DNA of 64,000 nt from Platycnemis pennipes (Eukaryota; Arthropoda; Insecta; Odonata; Platycnemididae): positions 20,899,088 to 20,963,087 of the forward strand of contig OW121846.1 of assembly GCA_933228895.1 (NCBI GenBank), written 5' to 3'. The notes under the pieces were generated by a model. That model searched no databases. It had not been told where the DNA came from and saw nothing but the letters and a program-made list of their open reading frames with translations. The translations under genes were made by a program, and so were the position numbers. Shown piece after piece: positions 48,772 to 60,042 of this stretch; position 1 is the stretch's first letter, and each line of letters begins with the position of its first letter.

Positions 48772-49004
48772 GCTATCGAGTTACGGGAAAAATCACAGGA
48801 AGTACAGGAATCAAAGATTTCGGATAAATGTCCCATTAAAACGCAAAAGGCTTGAATGTATTTTTATTATCGGTAATTATGCAGGGACGATAAGTGCTCG
48901 CAAAATATATTGTATGTGCTAGACATTTCGGTGCTTGTAATGATAATAATTTGGTGAAGGTGAATACGTAAACTGTTGTTCTGTTTAAATCCATTAGGAC
49001 ATGT

Positions 49005-49090
49005 TATGGTCGATTTTTTACCATTGACAATCGACCATACCATTTAAATGACAACAATCGACCACTTTTACCGTGGTCGATTGTTGTCAT
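49005..49090. repeat. Two adjacent hairpins sharing a GGTCGATT core
   Basis: The first is TATGGTCGATT (49005-49015) with AATCGACCATA (49029-49039), an 11-bp perfect stem. The second is ATGACAACAATCGACCAC (49048-49065) with its exact complement (49073-49090), an 18-bp perfect stem with a 7-nt loop. The shared core suggests one element that duplicated and inverted. Confidence 0.9.
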
Positions 49091-49427
49091 TTTCACAAGG
49101 CGTGAAAAAATCGTTTTGTACTTAAAGCTCATGGTTTCATGACAATTCATCTTTCAATATTATCCGCAAATAAGGGGCCAGGAAATAAGATAAAATACTT
49201 TCGATAGGCTGGAAAAAATTATGAGAAAACATTTATCGCTGAATTCCCTGGGTAAGACGTTCTTTATATTGGGAGAGTGGCGCCAAAATCAACGCATATT
49301 TATTGAGAAAAAAACTGTGAATGGTTTTGCACCTCATGAAATAACAATGTTATTTGGTTGACCTCAATTAATTATATGCGTATTGGGAAAACTGGAAATT
49401 TCCTAGGGTAAGGAATAGGGTTGCTTC

Positions 49428-49520
49428 GTCCGTCGGATGACCGCACGGATGATGACCCTTGGCGTCTGCCACTGAGAATAGGCTGATGCCGACGCCAGGT
49501 TTCCTCCATCCCTTTTGCTT
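49428..49520 (+). mobile_element. Decayed SINE fragment (family A)
   Basis: GTCCGTCGGATGACCGCACG, CCCTTGGCGTCTGCC and GGCTGATGCCGACGCCAGG follow the order of the body of the SINE at 41031-41371 in the opposite orientation. The tRNA head is absent. Confidence 0.65.
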
Positions 49521-49656
49521 TCCCAGTGCATATTTCTACCAATACGTTGTTTCTCAGATATCCTAAATGGCAAAAACGACTTTCCCTATCGGATGCTTCC
49601 CTGGGGTAAATAGCATACGGCATCTTAGCAAATTTGATGGCCCAATGGAAATGACC

Positions 49657-50112
49657 TCACGCATTAATTGTAATCGGCGACAAGACAAAGAGAGTCAAAA
49701 ACAGGAGAAAATGCTGGTATTTCATGTGTGTTTTAACGCCTTCATGCAAGAGGTATATTAATGTCTCTGCGACCACTCCTTCAGTCGCTGCAAAAGGAGG
49801 CTTTCGGCGGCGAACGGAGTCTGGTAGCTGCTGTCCATGCGCAACCACTACACTTCTCGCTCTTTTCTTTTTCATTATTTGGCACCCAATATCTCCTGCT
49901 TGGTTTCTGGAATTCACAGCATCCATAGTTGGGCCAAGATCCTTGACGGGATGAAGAGCCTGGCTTCGAGTCCAGAGTGTACCATTCCGATCCAGTACTA
50001 AGAACCGTCGGGTGGCTGCCGTAGCCAAATCTTCACCGCACTTTATCATGCATTCCACGGACCCTACGAGCAGGAGTGAACGGAGGAGAGCCTCCCAATC
50101 AACGAAGGTCAA
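49657..50112 (-). other. Open frame next to a CpG block, coding status unknown
   Basis: A 151-codon frame with no known domain. The first in-frame ATG lies about 20 codons in (near 50050). It sits just left of the strongest CpG-rich block, as a first exon might, but no splice site or homology could be confirmed. Confidence 0.2.
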
Positions 50113-50179
50113 GCGCTCGTGACCTCACTCCACGGCCATCTCCATTGCGCATCACCGTGATGTAAGCACTTCCCGCGGA

Positions 50180-50880
50180 GGCACTATCGGAGCCGGGAAA
50201 TTATTCGGTGCACTTAAAAACCGAATTACTACTCTTGCGGTAACGACTGCCGCGGTGTCGGCAGCCACCATGCCGCGCCGCAGCGCTATATTTGGTGCTG
50301 AGAAAGGTGGAGGCTGCAGTAAGGGGGAGGAGAGGGGCCGTCGCGGCGTCCGCCGGACTCGCTCCGAGAGGCGAGCGCCGTGATGTGACTCACGAATCGC
50401 TGGCCGTCGGCTCTCGGGGACCGCGCAGTCTCAAGGTCCCGCAGGGCCCCAGGGGCGGCCGGCGCAAGAGTGGGCGGCCCTCGCGACACGCCCGCCCCCT
50501 CCTCTTCGGAGGCGGTGCGCGGAGCGCTGCCCCCCATCGCCCGCCCTCGCTCGCCCCCGCCCCCACTCGCCCCCGCCCGCCCCCTCCACCTCGCCCCTCC
50601 ACGTTTTCCCGCCGACGACGCGGAGGAGCGTTGGGCCTCCCCTCGGAGATGGGCCGGGAATCGGTCTCGAAAGCGATGCGGCCGCAATCAAGGCATGGCT
50701 TGTCTTCCGTCCACGTGGGCGCGGGATGGCCCCAACGAGCACGCTCCCTAAAACGAAGGGTGTTGGGGGCGAGGACGCCATTTGCGCCACTAGGATACGT
50801 GGGCGGCTCGGTGGATTCGTCGAGGGTGGGGCGACACTGACCAAGGGGTGGTCGCCTTATCGAACGGACGGCGTCCTCAG
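50180..50880. promoter_or_regulatory. Strong CpG-rich block
   Basis: This is the most GC- and CpG-dense stretch of the window, with repeated GGGCGG/CCGCCC and CCCGCC words. ATTACTACTC and a TATATTTGG lie at its left margin near 50288. Long frames on both strands (50292-50840 plus, 50390-50917 minus) overlap and reflect low stop-codon frequency. It could be a promoter island of a host gene whose exons are not recognisable here. Confidence 0.4.
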
Positions 50881-50909
50881 GGACCGATAAAAAATTCCCA
50901 CCGCTGCCT

Positions 50910-50985
50910 GTATTCAAACCTGGGTACTCATTAATATTCTGACGACCACAATAACCTGATCCCTCAAGATGAAAACTGTGGAAAA
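50910..50985 (-). mobile_element. tRNA-derived SINE relic
   Basis: TGTATTCAAACCTGGGTACTC is the complement of a worn B box (GGTTTGAATAC), with GTCGTCAGAATATTAATGAG upstream of it on the minus strand. Confidence 0.4.
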
Positions 50986-51071
50986 AGCGAGGCAGGTATT
51001 TTGCTATTGGACTATGTGAGTTTGAAAGATAATCGCTTCAATTTGTGTAGGTATTGTAAATAACAAATCTT

Positions 51072-51609
51072 AACGGGGGCGTTTAATTGGAACCGAAATC
51101 GCAATTTTGTAAACGAAATCGTTAGATGCAAACAAAAAAAGAATTTTAGTGAAAAAATAATCTTCTAACCACAAACATTCACTCATAAATCAAAAATTAA
51201 AATGAGCAAAAGGTGACGCCCACCGAAAGTGCTGCTGTGATAACAATGACGTCATTTTCCTCCCGTCTTTGACTGCTTTTTGTGGAAGGGAATGGAGTGG
51301 ATGGGGGTTCTCGGAAGGTCTGCTCGCCTAGATGCTGTCATAACTGCCCTATTGGCAGAGTCAGCTGTGTCCCCCCCCCCACTGCGATAAGGCAAAGTAG
51401 CTTCGCGGGCTCAATTGTGATTGGACGAAGTCGAATACGTCAGAGGTTGCACCACGCCCACTTTTACGAAAGGGTTAAAAACATCAGTTTTCCGCCGCTT
51501 ATAACTCGATAAATAATTCACGGATCAGAAAACAGAAAACTACGGGTCTTTTTATTTTGCAAACTCAATCGGATTTGGCAATAAAACAAATATGGTAAAC
51601 TACCCCATT
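51072..51609 (+). mobile_element. ~535-bp MITE family, copy 4
   Basis: Full-length, from AACGGGGGCGTTTAATTGG to GTAAACTACCCCATT. TGACGTCA is at 51247-51254. GATTGGACGAAGTCGA and CCACGCCCAC are kept. Confidence 0.9.
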
Positions 51610-53990
51610 TGCCCTCATCCTGCAACCTTTTAAATTGTCAGGTTTGCGCAATATTGATCCGAAGTCGCCATTCCAATCCTCCACGACCAAACCTTTAATT
51701 ACGCTATCTTCTTCTGCCTTCTCCTTTTTTACTGCCTGCTTCATTATTCCAAACATGACTTTCTTTTTGTATTCCCATAATCGTTAGCACTTCACTAAAT
51801 TCTAACTCTGCCCATTGTTCCCTCAGCAAAGCAGTTATTCCTCAAGTTTTCTTTTTTCGTTGACCTTCACTGAGGAATTAACTCACGCTTCTAATGAAAC
51901 CATCCTTTTGCCCCTTATATTGTTCTGTTTTCTCCTGTATTATTTATGTGTATTCACGAATACTCAAAAAGAATGTTTTATCCTTCTTTGACATTTAATC
52001 CTTTTCTCATTTGAGCATGAAGTTGTAAGAAAGGCAGAAATGGCAGAAATAATTCCTCACTCGACTTCATCCGTTTACCCCTCTCCTTTTTTCCTTCCCT
52101 CTACTCTGCTCCTGAAGTTTTGATCTACTTCATTCATTTCTACCTGGCTATTTTAAGCATCTACACTTCTGTTTAGATGAAAAACTTACTCGAATTCGCA
52201 ATGCTTGCATTACTCAGATAGCTAATATGCTGTTGCTGATATTGTTCACCATTTTTCACTAAGGATTTATCCACAATCACCTTTTTTACAATCGTCAGCC
52301 ACTTTGTTCCAGAGAAGCTGTCCACTTCAGCAATGGTGACGAATTTAATCCGACACCCCTTTTGCTACATGCTGATTTAGGATTAATTTGAATTGACAGA
52401 ACGCATAGCGTTTAGTTTGAATATATTTGCACCGAAATATGTTTTTGTATCATGGGTGTAGCCAATTGATTTCATGTATCCTAATGAAGTTCAACAATAT
52501 GATAGTATTCTGCTTTGATTAGAAAATAATTATAAAATATAACAATTGTATAAATATATATTAATTTATGTAAAATGTTTCCATTAATATTCATACAAGA
52601 CTGTCATCGGCTTTGTAAGAGTGTAATTTACCCACAGGTCCTAAAATCAATTCCACCGCTAGAGAAGGTAAAATGAGTAACTCATGCATTAAGATGGTCT
52701 CCAGGTGGAGAATCCTTGTCCTTTGCCTAATCTCCAACTAAAAGAGTAGCGTAATGAATCCCAGAGTGCTATGGTGGTTAACCATGGGACTTATTTCATG
52801 CACCAGTCCTGAGTGAATCATTCTTCCCCCATTTATCATTTGAGAGCTCCAAAGCAGAGCCCCAGGTTTCAGTGATGGACGTGATTTCTCGGTCATTGAG
52901 TCACACTTCGTGAGAGCACTCTGTTGAACCTTCTCTCTGTCCAAACTTCAGGTTGGCAATAGTTAAAATAAGGTTGGCAATTCCGTCAAAATACCCACTT
53001 GTCTTCTCGCGTCATCGGGGGCTTGAAAAATGACTGCGCATGTGATGTGACGCTATTTCCCAATGTATTGTTTTGCTTAATTTTAGCAAAAGGTAAGAGT
53101 GGTACTGCTCCTCTCTAACTGCAGTGTAGTTAGGACCATTGATGACACTTATCCAGAATTAAATGAAGAAAAGAACAGTAATTCTTTATTTATATTAAAA
53201 GTTACCTCATCTTGCCCCTCCAGTAGTCTTCCTGAAAAATTCCATTTGAGAAAAGTAATTATTTTTCGTGGCAGCAGTACCAAGGAATCTTTTCCAGATT
53301 TTTCTATTGATGTATCACTTTAATTATTTCTTTTTTCTTTATACAAAGAGACTTTTCCATTTCATTTACCATTTTGGCAGCGTGTAACAACTATTGAATC
53401 CTTTATCTCCTTGAAATACGTATATTGGATCTTATGCGTTGACGCTAATACAATTTGAGACTTAGGAAGAAAAATCATAGTTTGATCTAAATATTCCTGT
53501 TATATGCTGATATTGATGAGAAAATCAATTCTGTAAAAGATTTGATTTCTCTTAGCTTCTCCTAGTTTCTCTTAAAAAATTACTCAGAATCCAAGTGTCT
53601 ATGATGTGGAATATCTTCCAAATTCAGTGTTAACCCAAGGTCAGATCAAATTTGCATTTCAAGGGAGTAGAAATACTTAGCTATCATGTTAACGTCTTTA
53701 AATCCAAATTAGTCAAAAGAACCGCATTCCGACCGATATGTCATGTATCACGAGGAAAAATGTAGCGTATGATTCTTGAGTTCAATTTCAGAAAGATCTT
53801 GGAGGGAAATCAGTCGTTAAGTGTTTCTCTTGATTGGTAATCACAGGATGGAGTACATTTTTACTGTTAAGCAAACTGCGAAGTCCGAAAATTTCATTAG
53901 TAGAGGAGTGTCATATTATCCTATATTCTTCATTATATTCAAATATTGTCATTGTAGCTGCAGCGTTTGACGGCTCAAGGGTTCATGTTT
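51610..53990. other. Unassigned spacer
   Basis: About 2.4 kb with no recognised gene or repeat. Frames of 60-75 codons (52738-52944, 53099-53323) lack motifs. Confidence 0.35.
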
Positions 53991-53994
53991 GATC

Positions 53995-54424
53995 AATATT
54001 TATGGAACGTGGCACTCTATGGATCAGAGGCATGGATCATCGGGAAAGCAGAACAACGAAGAATTGAAGCCTTCGAAACATGGTGCTGGAGGAGAAAGTT
54101 GAAGATTAAATGGACAGATTAAGTGAGGAACGAAGAGGTGTACAGAAGAGCAGATGAAGAATGGATAATATGGAAAACCCTACGGCAAAAAATAACCAGA
54201 TGGATTGGACATACCTTGAGGCACAATACTTTAGTTAGAAATATAACGGAACGGAAGATTGAAGGGAAGGTCTCACGAGGAAGACCAAGGAACAAATACA
54301 TAGGGCAAAGAAAGAAGGACGTGAAAGAGAAAACATACCAGGGCGTGAGGGAATTAACACTGAATAGGACAGAATGGAGGGCTGCAGTAAACCAATCCTA
54401 GGATTGAAATATTGATGATGATGA
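53995..54424 (+). mobile_element. RTE LINE 3'-end fragment, plus strand
   Basis: Plus-strand reading gives LYGSEAWIIGKAEQRRIEAF, ETWCWRRKLKIKWTD, VRNEEVYRRA and RWIGHTLRHNTLVRNI. SRGRPRNKYIGQRKKDVKEK and TEWRAAVNQS follow, then stop codons and ATTGATGATGATGAAT at the end. The order matches the C-terminus of the RTE proteins at 27.8, 44.3 and 60.5 kb. One stop breaks it near 54119. It is the only plus-strand RTE copy in the window. Confidence 0.85.
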
Positions 54425-54930
54425 ATATTACATATTATATCCAGGCTGAAAGACATTCTGGGCAAAAGGCACTTAAGAAAGACCATAAGCATCTATCTCT
54501 CCCCTACCTGGCGTTCTGTTTGTTGAATTTCTCCCATTTTTGGATTTGGAACTGTGCGAGGCCCACCGTTACCAAAGAGTTTTGCTTTGAATTGAATGTA
54601 TTCTTTTACTATATCTTGTTACCTTAAGTACTGATAATCTGAAAATGGCTATCCAGAAGAGAAAATGTGCTACAGAGCAATGGTTTATGATATTAATTGT
54701 TTGAAAGTCTGACCTCTGAGAGGCACTAAAATGTTCAACCCCTTCACGGACAAAAAAATTTGTATTACATCGAATATAGTTCATTGAGTGATTACCGTAT
54801 TTATGCTTACGATAGTCAGGAAAATTATTTTCTCAAATGAAAGCTTGTACATGGAGCCCTAACACCCTTCATTCAATGACGCTTAACATTTCCAAACTGT
54901 GTAAACATTTCCGAGCGTGAAGTTTGTCTG
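54425..54930. other. Unassigned spacer
   Basis: No gene or repeat recognised. Confidence 0.35.
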
Positions 54931-54932
54931 CT

Positions 54933-55010
54933 CCCGGTTGCTCACCACGGAATCTTGTTAAGAGCACTGAGAGGTGCTCTTAAAAAGATTCCGTAGCGTG
55001 GTTATAGGAG
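54933..55010. repeat. Imperfect hairpin, about 75 bp
   Basis: CCACGGAATCTTGTTAAGAG is followed, after a short loop, by CTCTTAAAAAGATTCCGTAG and CGTGG. The stem is about 22 bp with two interruptions. It may be a small foldback element. Confidence 0.75.
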
Positions 55011-55084
55011 AACTGTATTGATCATTAAATATAAGGAAGTAGCATATGTTTTAAAATATTTTAAGAATTTGTATTTAGAGTAGG

Positions 55085-55140
55085 TATATATATGCTATTC
55101 ACACACCCTCGCGGTGGCTTGCAGGGTATCGTGTAGATCT
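55085..55140 (+). repeat. Short LINE 3' tail
   Basis: CACACCCTCGCGGTGGCTTG followed by CAGGGTATCGTGTAGATCTA closely matches the tail at 38460-38500. Confidence 0.75.
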
Positions 55141-56166
55141 ATTTTTATCTGTAATGAAGACTATTAATGAAATTTTGTAATGCAATCACTCGTCAGCCTT
55201 CATATCATGCACCTTGTCTTGACCTACCTTACCGTCACGGCTCAAGACTTGTGGATTTTGAATCCCAGGTGCATTGCAGTCCCAATGACCGGCCAACTAT
55301 CGCCTTTATCAATAAAAAGCGTTTTTTTGCCGAAGGATACAAAGTGAAGATATTATGGCAGTCGAATATACTTTTCTCGGAAGAGATAAGGCACTTGAAT
55401 TGATATTACGTGTGTTGCGATGTCGCAGGATTCTTTGTAATCAATGATGACTCATTCGACAGCCTACGTGACGCAGGACTTTGAGTGACCTTCATTATCA
55501 GTCATCTGCTTAAACAAAGAAGATAAAAAACATGGGAACTAAATGTTATCTTTTCTTCTCATCCCATCCAATGAGTCAGAGTCTGCCATCATTTTCCCGA
55601 CAAGACTTCTGAATTTCAAGTGCGTAAAAATTCAGATGTGAATTTTCCATCATAATTTAGTAATAATAGCATGCCCTCTGAAGTAATATTTATGGATGTG
55701 TAAATAGGAAAACTTAGTTTCACTGATGCCTTTGAAATTGAGAATCTGTAGCACTGTTGCAGCGTAATCTGAAATTAAAAAGAATAAATTCACTACAAAA
55801 TTTTAATTAATTGTTTACAAATATTTCCGTAATTGTTTAATATCTTCCAAGCCCTAGTGTTGACTAGTTGTTGGATTGATAAGAGCGGTGCCCTGTTAAT
55901 GAAAGCTGCACTTTAAGCTCACATCCACTGTAAGAGCAAAGTATATAGAGTGAACTGTTCCATGGAAAACGCAAGAGGATTTGTTGACGCATGAACTAAC
56001 CCTCGTCGTTCTTTCACGAGCTTTTTGCGCCATTTGAATCAATGCGAGGTTGATATCTGCTATAGGTCAATACTCCAAGGAGATCAGGAAAAATTGCGAA
56101 GGTATTATATCTTTGCCCTCAATCGTTCGGCTATTTTATAGTTAGGGTAAATACGAAATCAGCTTC
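55141..56166. other. Unassigned spacer
   Basis: No recognised gene. The 78-codon frame 55167-55403 has no known motif. Confidence 0.35.
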
Positions 56167-56705
56167 AATGGGGGCGTTTACTCGGAACCGAAATCGCAAT
56201 TTTGTACACGAAATCGTTAGATGGAAACGAAAAACGAATTTTAGTGAAAAAATTAATCTTCTAACCACAACCATTCACTCATACATCAAAAATGAAAATA
56301 AGCAAAAGGTGACGCCCACCGAAAATGCTGCTGTGATAACATTGACGTCATTTTCCTCCCGTCCTTGACTGCTTTCAGAGGGGGGGGAAGAGAGTGGAGG
56401 GGGGTTCTCGGAAGGTCTGCTCGCACAGATGCTGTCGAAATCGCTCCCATTGGCCGAGTCAGCTGCGTCCCCCCCTTTGCGATAAGGCGAAGTAGCTTCG
56501 CGGGCTCAGTTGTGATTGGACGAAGTCGAAATACGTCAGAGGTTGCACCACGCCCACTTTTCCGAAAGGGTTAAAAACATCAGTTTTTCGCCACTTATAA
56601 CTCGGGAAATAATTGTCGGATCAGAAAACGGAAAAATACAGGTTCTTTTATTTTCCAAACTCTATCAGACTCGGCAATAAAAAAAATATGGTAAACGACC
56701 CCATT
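56167..56705 (+). mobile_element. ~535-bp MITE family, copy 5
   Basis: Full-length and one of the best preserved copies, from AATGGGGGCGTTTACTCGG to GGTAAACGACCCCATT. TGACGTCA is at 56343-56350, with GTGACGCCCACC upstream and GATTGGACGAAGTCGA and CCACGCCCAC downstream. It has no transposase frame. The shared 69-codon frame (56365-56574) is discussed among the rejected items. Confidence 0.92.
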
Positions 56706-57626
56706 GCCAAATTTGAGAGAATTTCAAATTCTTGAAGGAGCGATACTCATTCATTTTTGTAATAAACATTTTCCAAGGTCTTCGAGACCAAACATCAGAA
56801 GTCCTCAAAGGTTTCCTCACCTATCTCATTACAAAGTTCGATAAGATGTACCCTCCAGCGAATATTGAAATTTCCTGCAGCCATAAACATGCATAACCGT
56901 AGCCTCGGGGGATAAAAAGAATGGCTTTGAAAAATGACTGACGATGTGTCCAGGTACATTTTCCATCGGTAGTTTTCAGTCTGTTCACCCATAATTCAGA
57001 AGTATATCTGTCAGAACTCACAGACTACGTATTTTCAGTAGTTCTTCCCCTAGTATAGGGTTGAAAGCAATTACATGTATTTTCTTTGAATTCCACTCGT
57101 CTAATACATGTTTTATCTTTTCAACCCCTCTTTTACGTCAAGCATAAGGCAGAAATGTACCACAATGTATTTTATAGAACCTTTATCTGTTCATCCGTTT
57201 TAGCTTGGGCATAATTTGGCAATGGAAATCGTGTACTTCGGCTTAAAAGTGAAATTCATGACGTGATAACGATTTAAAATAATGCCAGGTGTGGGTACAC
57301 TATTTATTGCTCTTTGCGAACTTGGACGTGTAAGCACGAATCATTACCGGTCGAGGGTTATTCGCCTGAGTAAATTCAAGGTTCCCACGAAAGGGTTTGA
57401 ACGGGTCGACAGGTAATGGGATACCTATCTAACTATATGAATTTCCTTCACTTGACTAAGCAAATTCAAATTACTTGGATGAATAAATTTCAAGATAAAG
57501 GAATTAAGTCGATCCCCACGTATTGGTGATATAAGACAAAAAGGCAAGTAACCATATAAATCGGGGACCCATTTATTATTTGCCAGCATTAGTATAGTGT
57601 ATTTTAGCAGCTATATCGAAAATAAT
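56706..57626. other. Unassigned spacer
   Basis: No recognised gene or repeat. Confidence 0.35.
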
Positions 57627-57635
57627 TATTCTTCT

Positions 57636-57879
57636 ATCACTCACTCACTCAGTGATTCAACCCGAAGGTTGGTTTTGATAGTTGAGGGTAGAGCTCACCC
57701 CGTACTAAGCCATAAGCGTGTGAATTTCACACATTCAGGGTAGGGGGCCAGTTCCTTTTCCTGGGATTTTTCGTTCGGGGGCGTCCAAAGGCGTCACCCG
57801 GAATTGAACAAGGAATTGAACCCGGGACCCTTCGATCAGTAGCCAAGCGCTCTACCCCCTACCCGCTACCACGCTCCTC
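57636..57879 (-). mobile_element. Full-length tRNA-derived SINE, 244 bp (family B)
   Basis: It is flanked by TATTCTTCT at 57627-57635 and 57880-57888. On the minus strand it starts with a tRNA-like head (GGTAGAGCGCTTGGCTACTG, then CCCGGGTTCAATTCC as B box, near 57808-57822). A body follows, and it ends in a short AGTG repeat adjoining 57636. The head resembles a lysine-type tRNA. The terminal repeat and target duplication mark it as a LINE-mobilised SINE, distinct from the 41-kb family. Confidence 0.88.
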
Positions 57880-58130
57880 TATTCTTCTGTGAAAGTAAAA
57901 ATATTTCCCAATAAAGTAGGTAAATTGTTTGATGCAAAATCCGGGATTCAGATATTAGTACTGCTTATTCAGATATTAGGCCATTCGAGCTTCATGTCGA
58001 AATTTACAGGTATAATTTTTTCATTTTTTCTCCAACAGGGCCAATTCTCCCTCAATTTTATTGTTTTGGAAGGAGATTTTTTGGTGGGATGTGTGGTAGT
58101 GATAAAGTAATTTGCAATTCTATTAGCAAA

Positions 58131-58310
58131 ATGTCTTCGAAGAAGTGACTTAGGTCAAAGGAAATAATTCAAAAACTGCAAAGTATTCCTGAATATGTAT
58201 CAGTAGCTGAAGGCGATTCTTTTGAAGCAGAAAGTAACTCAGGAGATGAGGATTCTTCTATACCTAACGGCGCTTCAAGTAGCTCAGAATCTTCATCGCC
58301 CATAACACGG
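58131..58310 (+). pseudogene. Possible transposase N-terminus, uncertain
   Basis: ATG at 58131 is followed after five codons by a stop. The same frame then stays open with SKEIIQKLQSIPEYVSVAEG and a Ser/Glu/Asp-rich stretch. This acidic start resembles the N-termini of piggyBac transposases but no catalytic core was found downstream. It could equally be an unrelated acidic frame. Confidence 0.25.
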
Positions 58311-59194
58311 TGTCTTCTGGCATTGGCAGCAATAATTAAAAAGACGGTAGTTTTTTCGACTGTTGTTTTGTTCCTTATTTCTAATTTACAAGTGACAAAT
58401 ATTATGACATGGAAATAAACAGATTTCAAGTGAGTGATAGAGTAGGGATTGAGCCGGCAAATAAATGAAGTGCATAGCTGAGTCTGGGTATTCCATCCAA
58501 AGATACGATAAACGGTAGAGAACTAATTAATCACCGATTACATTTATGGGAAACTAATGCTCCACATCTAAAACTCGCGGTCGCACAAGTGGCCATCGAC
58601 GCCATGGAAAGGCAACAGTACCTATTTTGGGAGGAAGGACTAACAGGAATGCAACAATTGTTTGGGCCCCTCCTCTGGAAGTAAAATGAAGAAAAATGGC
58701 AGTCTATATTTAGGAATATGGCGTCATACTAGCGGGACTTAGTGGGCTGAAAGTAGCAGCAATCACGAAGAGAAATTACTCGTTGCGCTAGATGGAACAG
58801 GGTGGTGATCACATCGCTCATACGCCATGAAGACGCGCGAAACCCAATCAGGATTCTGCTAGAGCCAGATCAATTCGTAGAGAGAAGAGTAAGTGACGCA
58901 AAAGTATTCACCACAATACGGCTTCTCATAGATAATCCACCACATCCAAAAATGCACCGAGGTCAAATCTTAAAGGCGGTTTGGATATCTCCATTTTGTC
59001 ATTAGTACAGTGGAATTCGAAGTCTTTATCTCCATTGTCTACCCTCATAGTCGTGGTGAAGAAGAGGTGTTCTTGTAAGTTCCCAAGGAAGTACACTTCG
59101 TTCACGTTCACGTTCGTTCACTCCTACGACTTGCTTGACTTATCAGCTCTTGATGTAGAGGTCGTTTTCAAGGTATTAACAGAAACTAAAATAC

Positions 59195-59285
59195 ATGTAT
59201 ATCCACTGAATGCCCTGCAAGCCACCTTGAGGGCAAGTGGCAAGGGTTGAGTGTCACCAAAAAAGCACTATGGACATGCACTAAT
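59195..59285 (-). repeat. Short LINE 3' tail
   Basis: TGAATGCCCTGCAAGCCACC, then GGGCAAGTGGCAAGGGTTGA and TGGACATGCACTAATGC, matches the minus-strand CR1/Jockey-like tail. Confidence 0.7.
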
Positions 59286-60042
59286 GCTTACATATGCTAC
59301 CTACCTAATAAGATGAATATCGTGAAGAACAAAAAATAAAAATTCCAAGTTTCATCTAACATGCAAGGAAACATTTGAGAAATAATACCAACATACATTA
59401 AATATTATTATAAAGCCAGCTTAAATCATCAAAAATCCACCATTTTAGTCTAATGCTGTTCCTTTCTGTATTAGTATAATATCTGCGGTTGCAAGTTCAT
59501 GTATTTATATATATGTATATTCATGTATATATTTTTATAAAGGAATATGGTGTGGGAAATTTAAATGTTGATGTGATTGCGAATAGTTCGAGGAAATAAA
59601 CGAGGATTTGGATCTCTCTTTGATGTAGCTTATGTCTTTAATGCTATCCTTGTGGTCCTACCTACCGGTATGGTGAGAGGTCGTCATAATAAAATCGGTG
59701 TCAGAGATGAACCCGTTTGCTCTGTGCCTATGCAAAAGCCTTCGTCTGGCTTGTTGTCTTCGCTTTTGAAGGGTCTTCTATCCCGTTGTCTCTGGAAACC
59801 AACTTACACTGATGGACCTACGTGCTGTAACTAACCTCTAAAAGCTCGTAAATCATGAAAAACTGCAAAACATAATGAAGGGCAATGCAGAGTAAAGAGG
59901 AAGATAATTCTGCTGATGCTAAGCAGCGGATTCACGTATGGTGGATTCCATTATTAAGAAACTTTTTTCATATTTGTGGACAATTATCGTCTACATAGAT
60001 AAATAATCGATTCTTGTCATGATAACTTCTTTTTATGCGTCA
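59286..60042. other. Unassigned spacer
   Basis: AT-rich, with a short (TA)-rich run near 59510. No gene recognised. Confidence 0.35.

Larger units (their letters stand above)
43040..48790. mobile_element. Probable TIR DNA transposon hosting an RTE LINE
   Basis: GTAACTCGATAGC at 43047-43059 is matched in inverse by GCTATCGAGTTAC at 48772-48784. Both ends continue inward with arrays of CTATCGAC/GTCGATAG and with TTAACGAAAG (about 43080 and, inverted, 48733). Without the nested LINE the element would be about 2.4 kb, close to the 2938-5364 element, whose ends use a related TATCGAACGA-type motif. No transposase or target duplication was recognised, so the exact borders are uncertain. Confidence 0.55.

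Noticed and set aside
50292..50917. Long overlapping frames of 137-182 codons on both strands
   Set aside because: They coincide with extreme GC content, overlap each other in up to five frames, and have low-complexity Pro/Arg/Ala composition.
9278..56574. A 69-codon open frame shared by MITE copies 2 (9278-9487) and 5 (56365-56574)
   Set aside because: The frame follows from high overall nucleotide similarity. It opens in a GC-rich stretch, has no domain, and is broken or shifted in the other copies.
57808..57875. Apparent tRNA gene
   Set aside because: It has pol III boxes but lies at the head of an element with target duplications, and no intact acceptor stem was found. It is annotated as a SINE.
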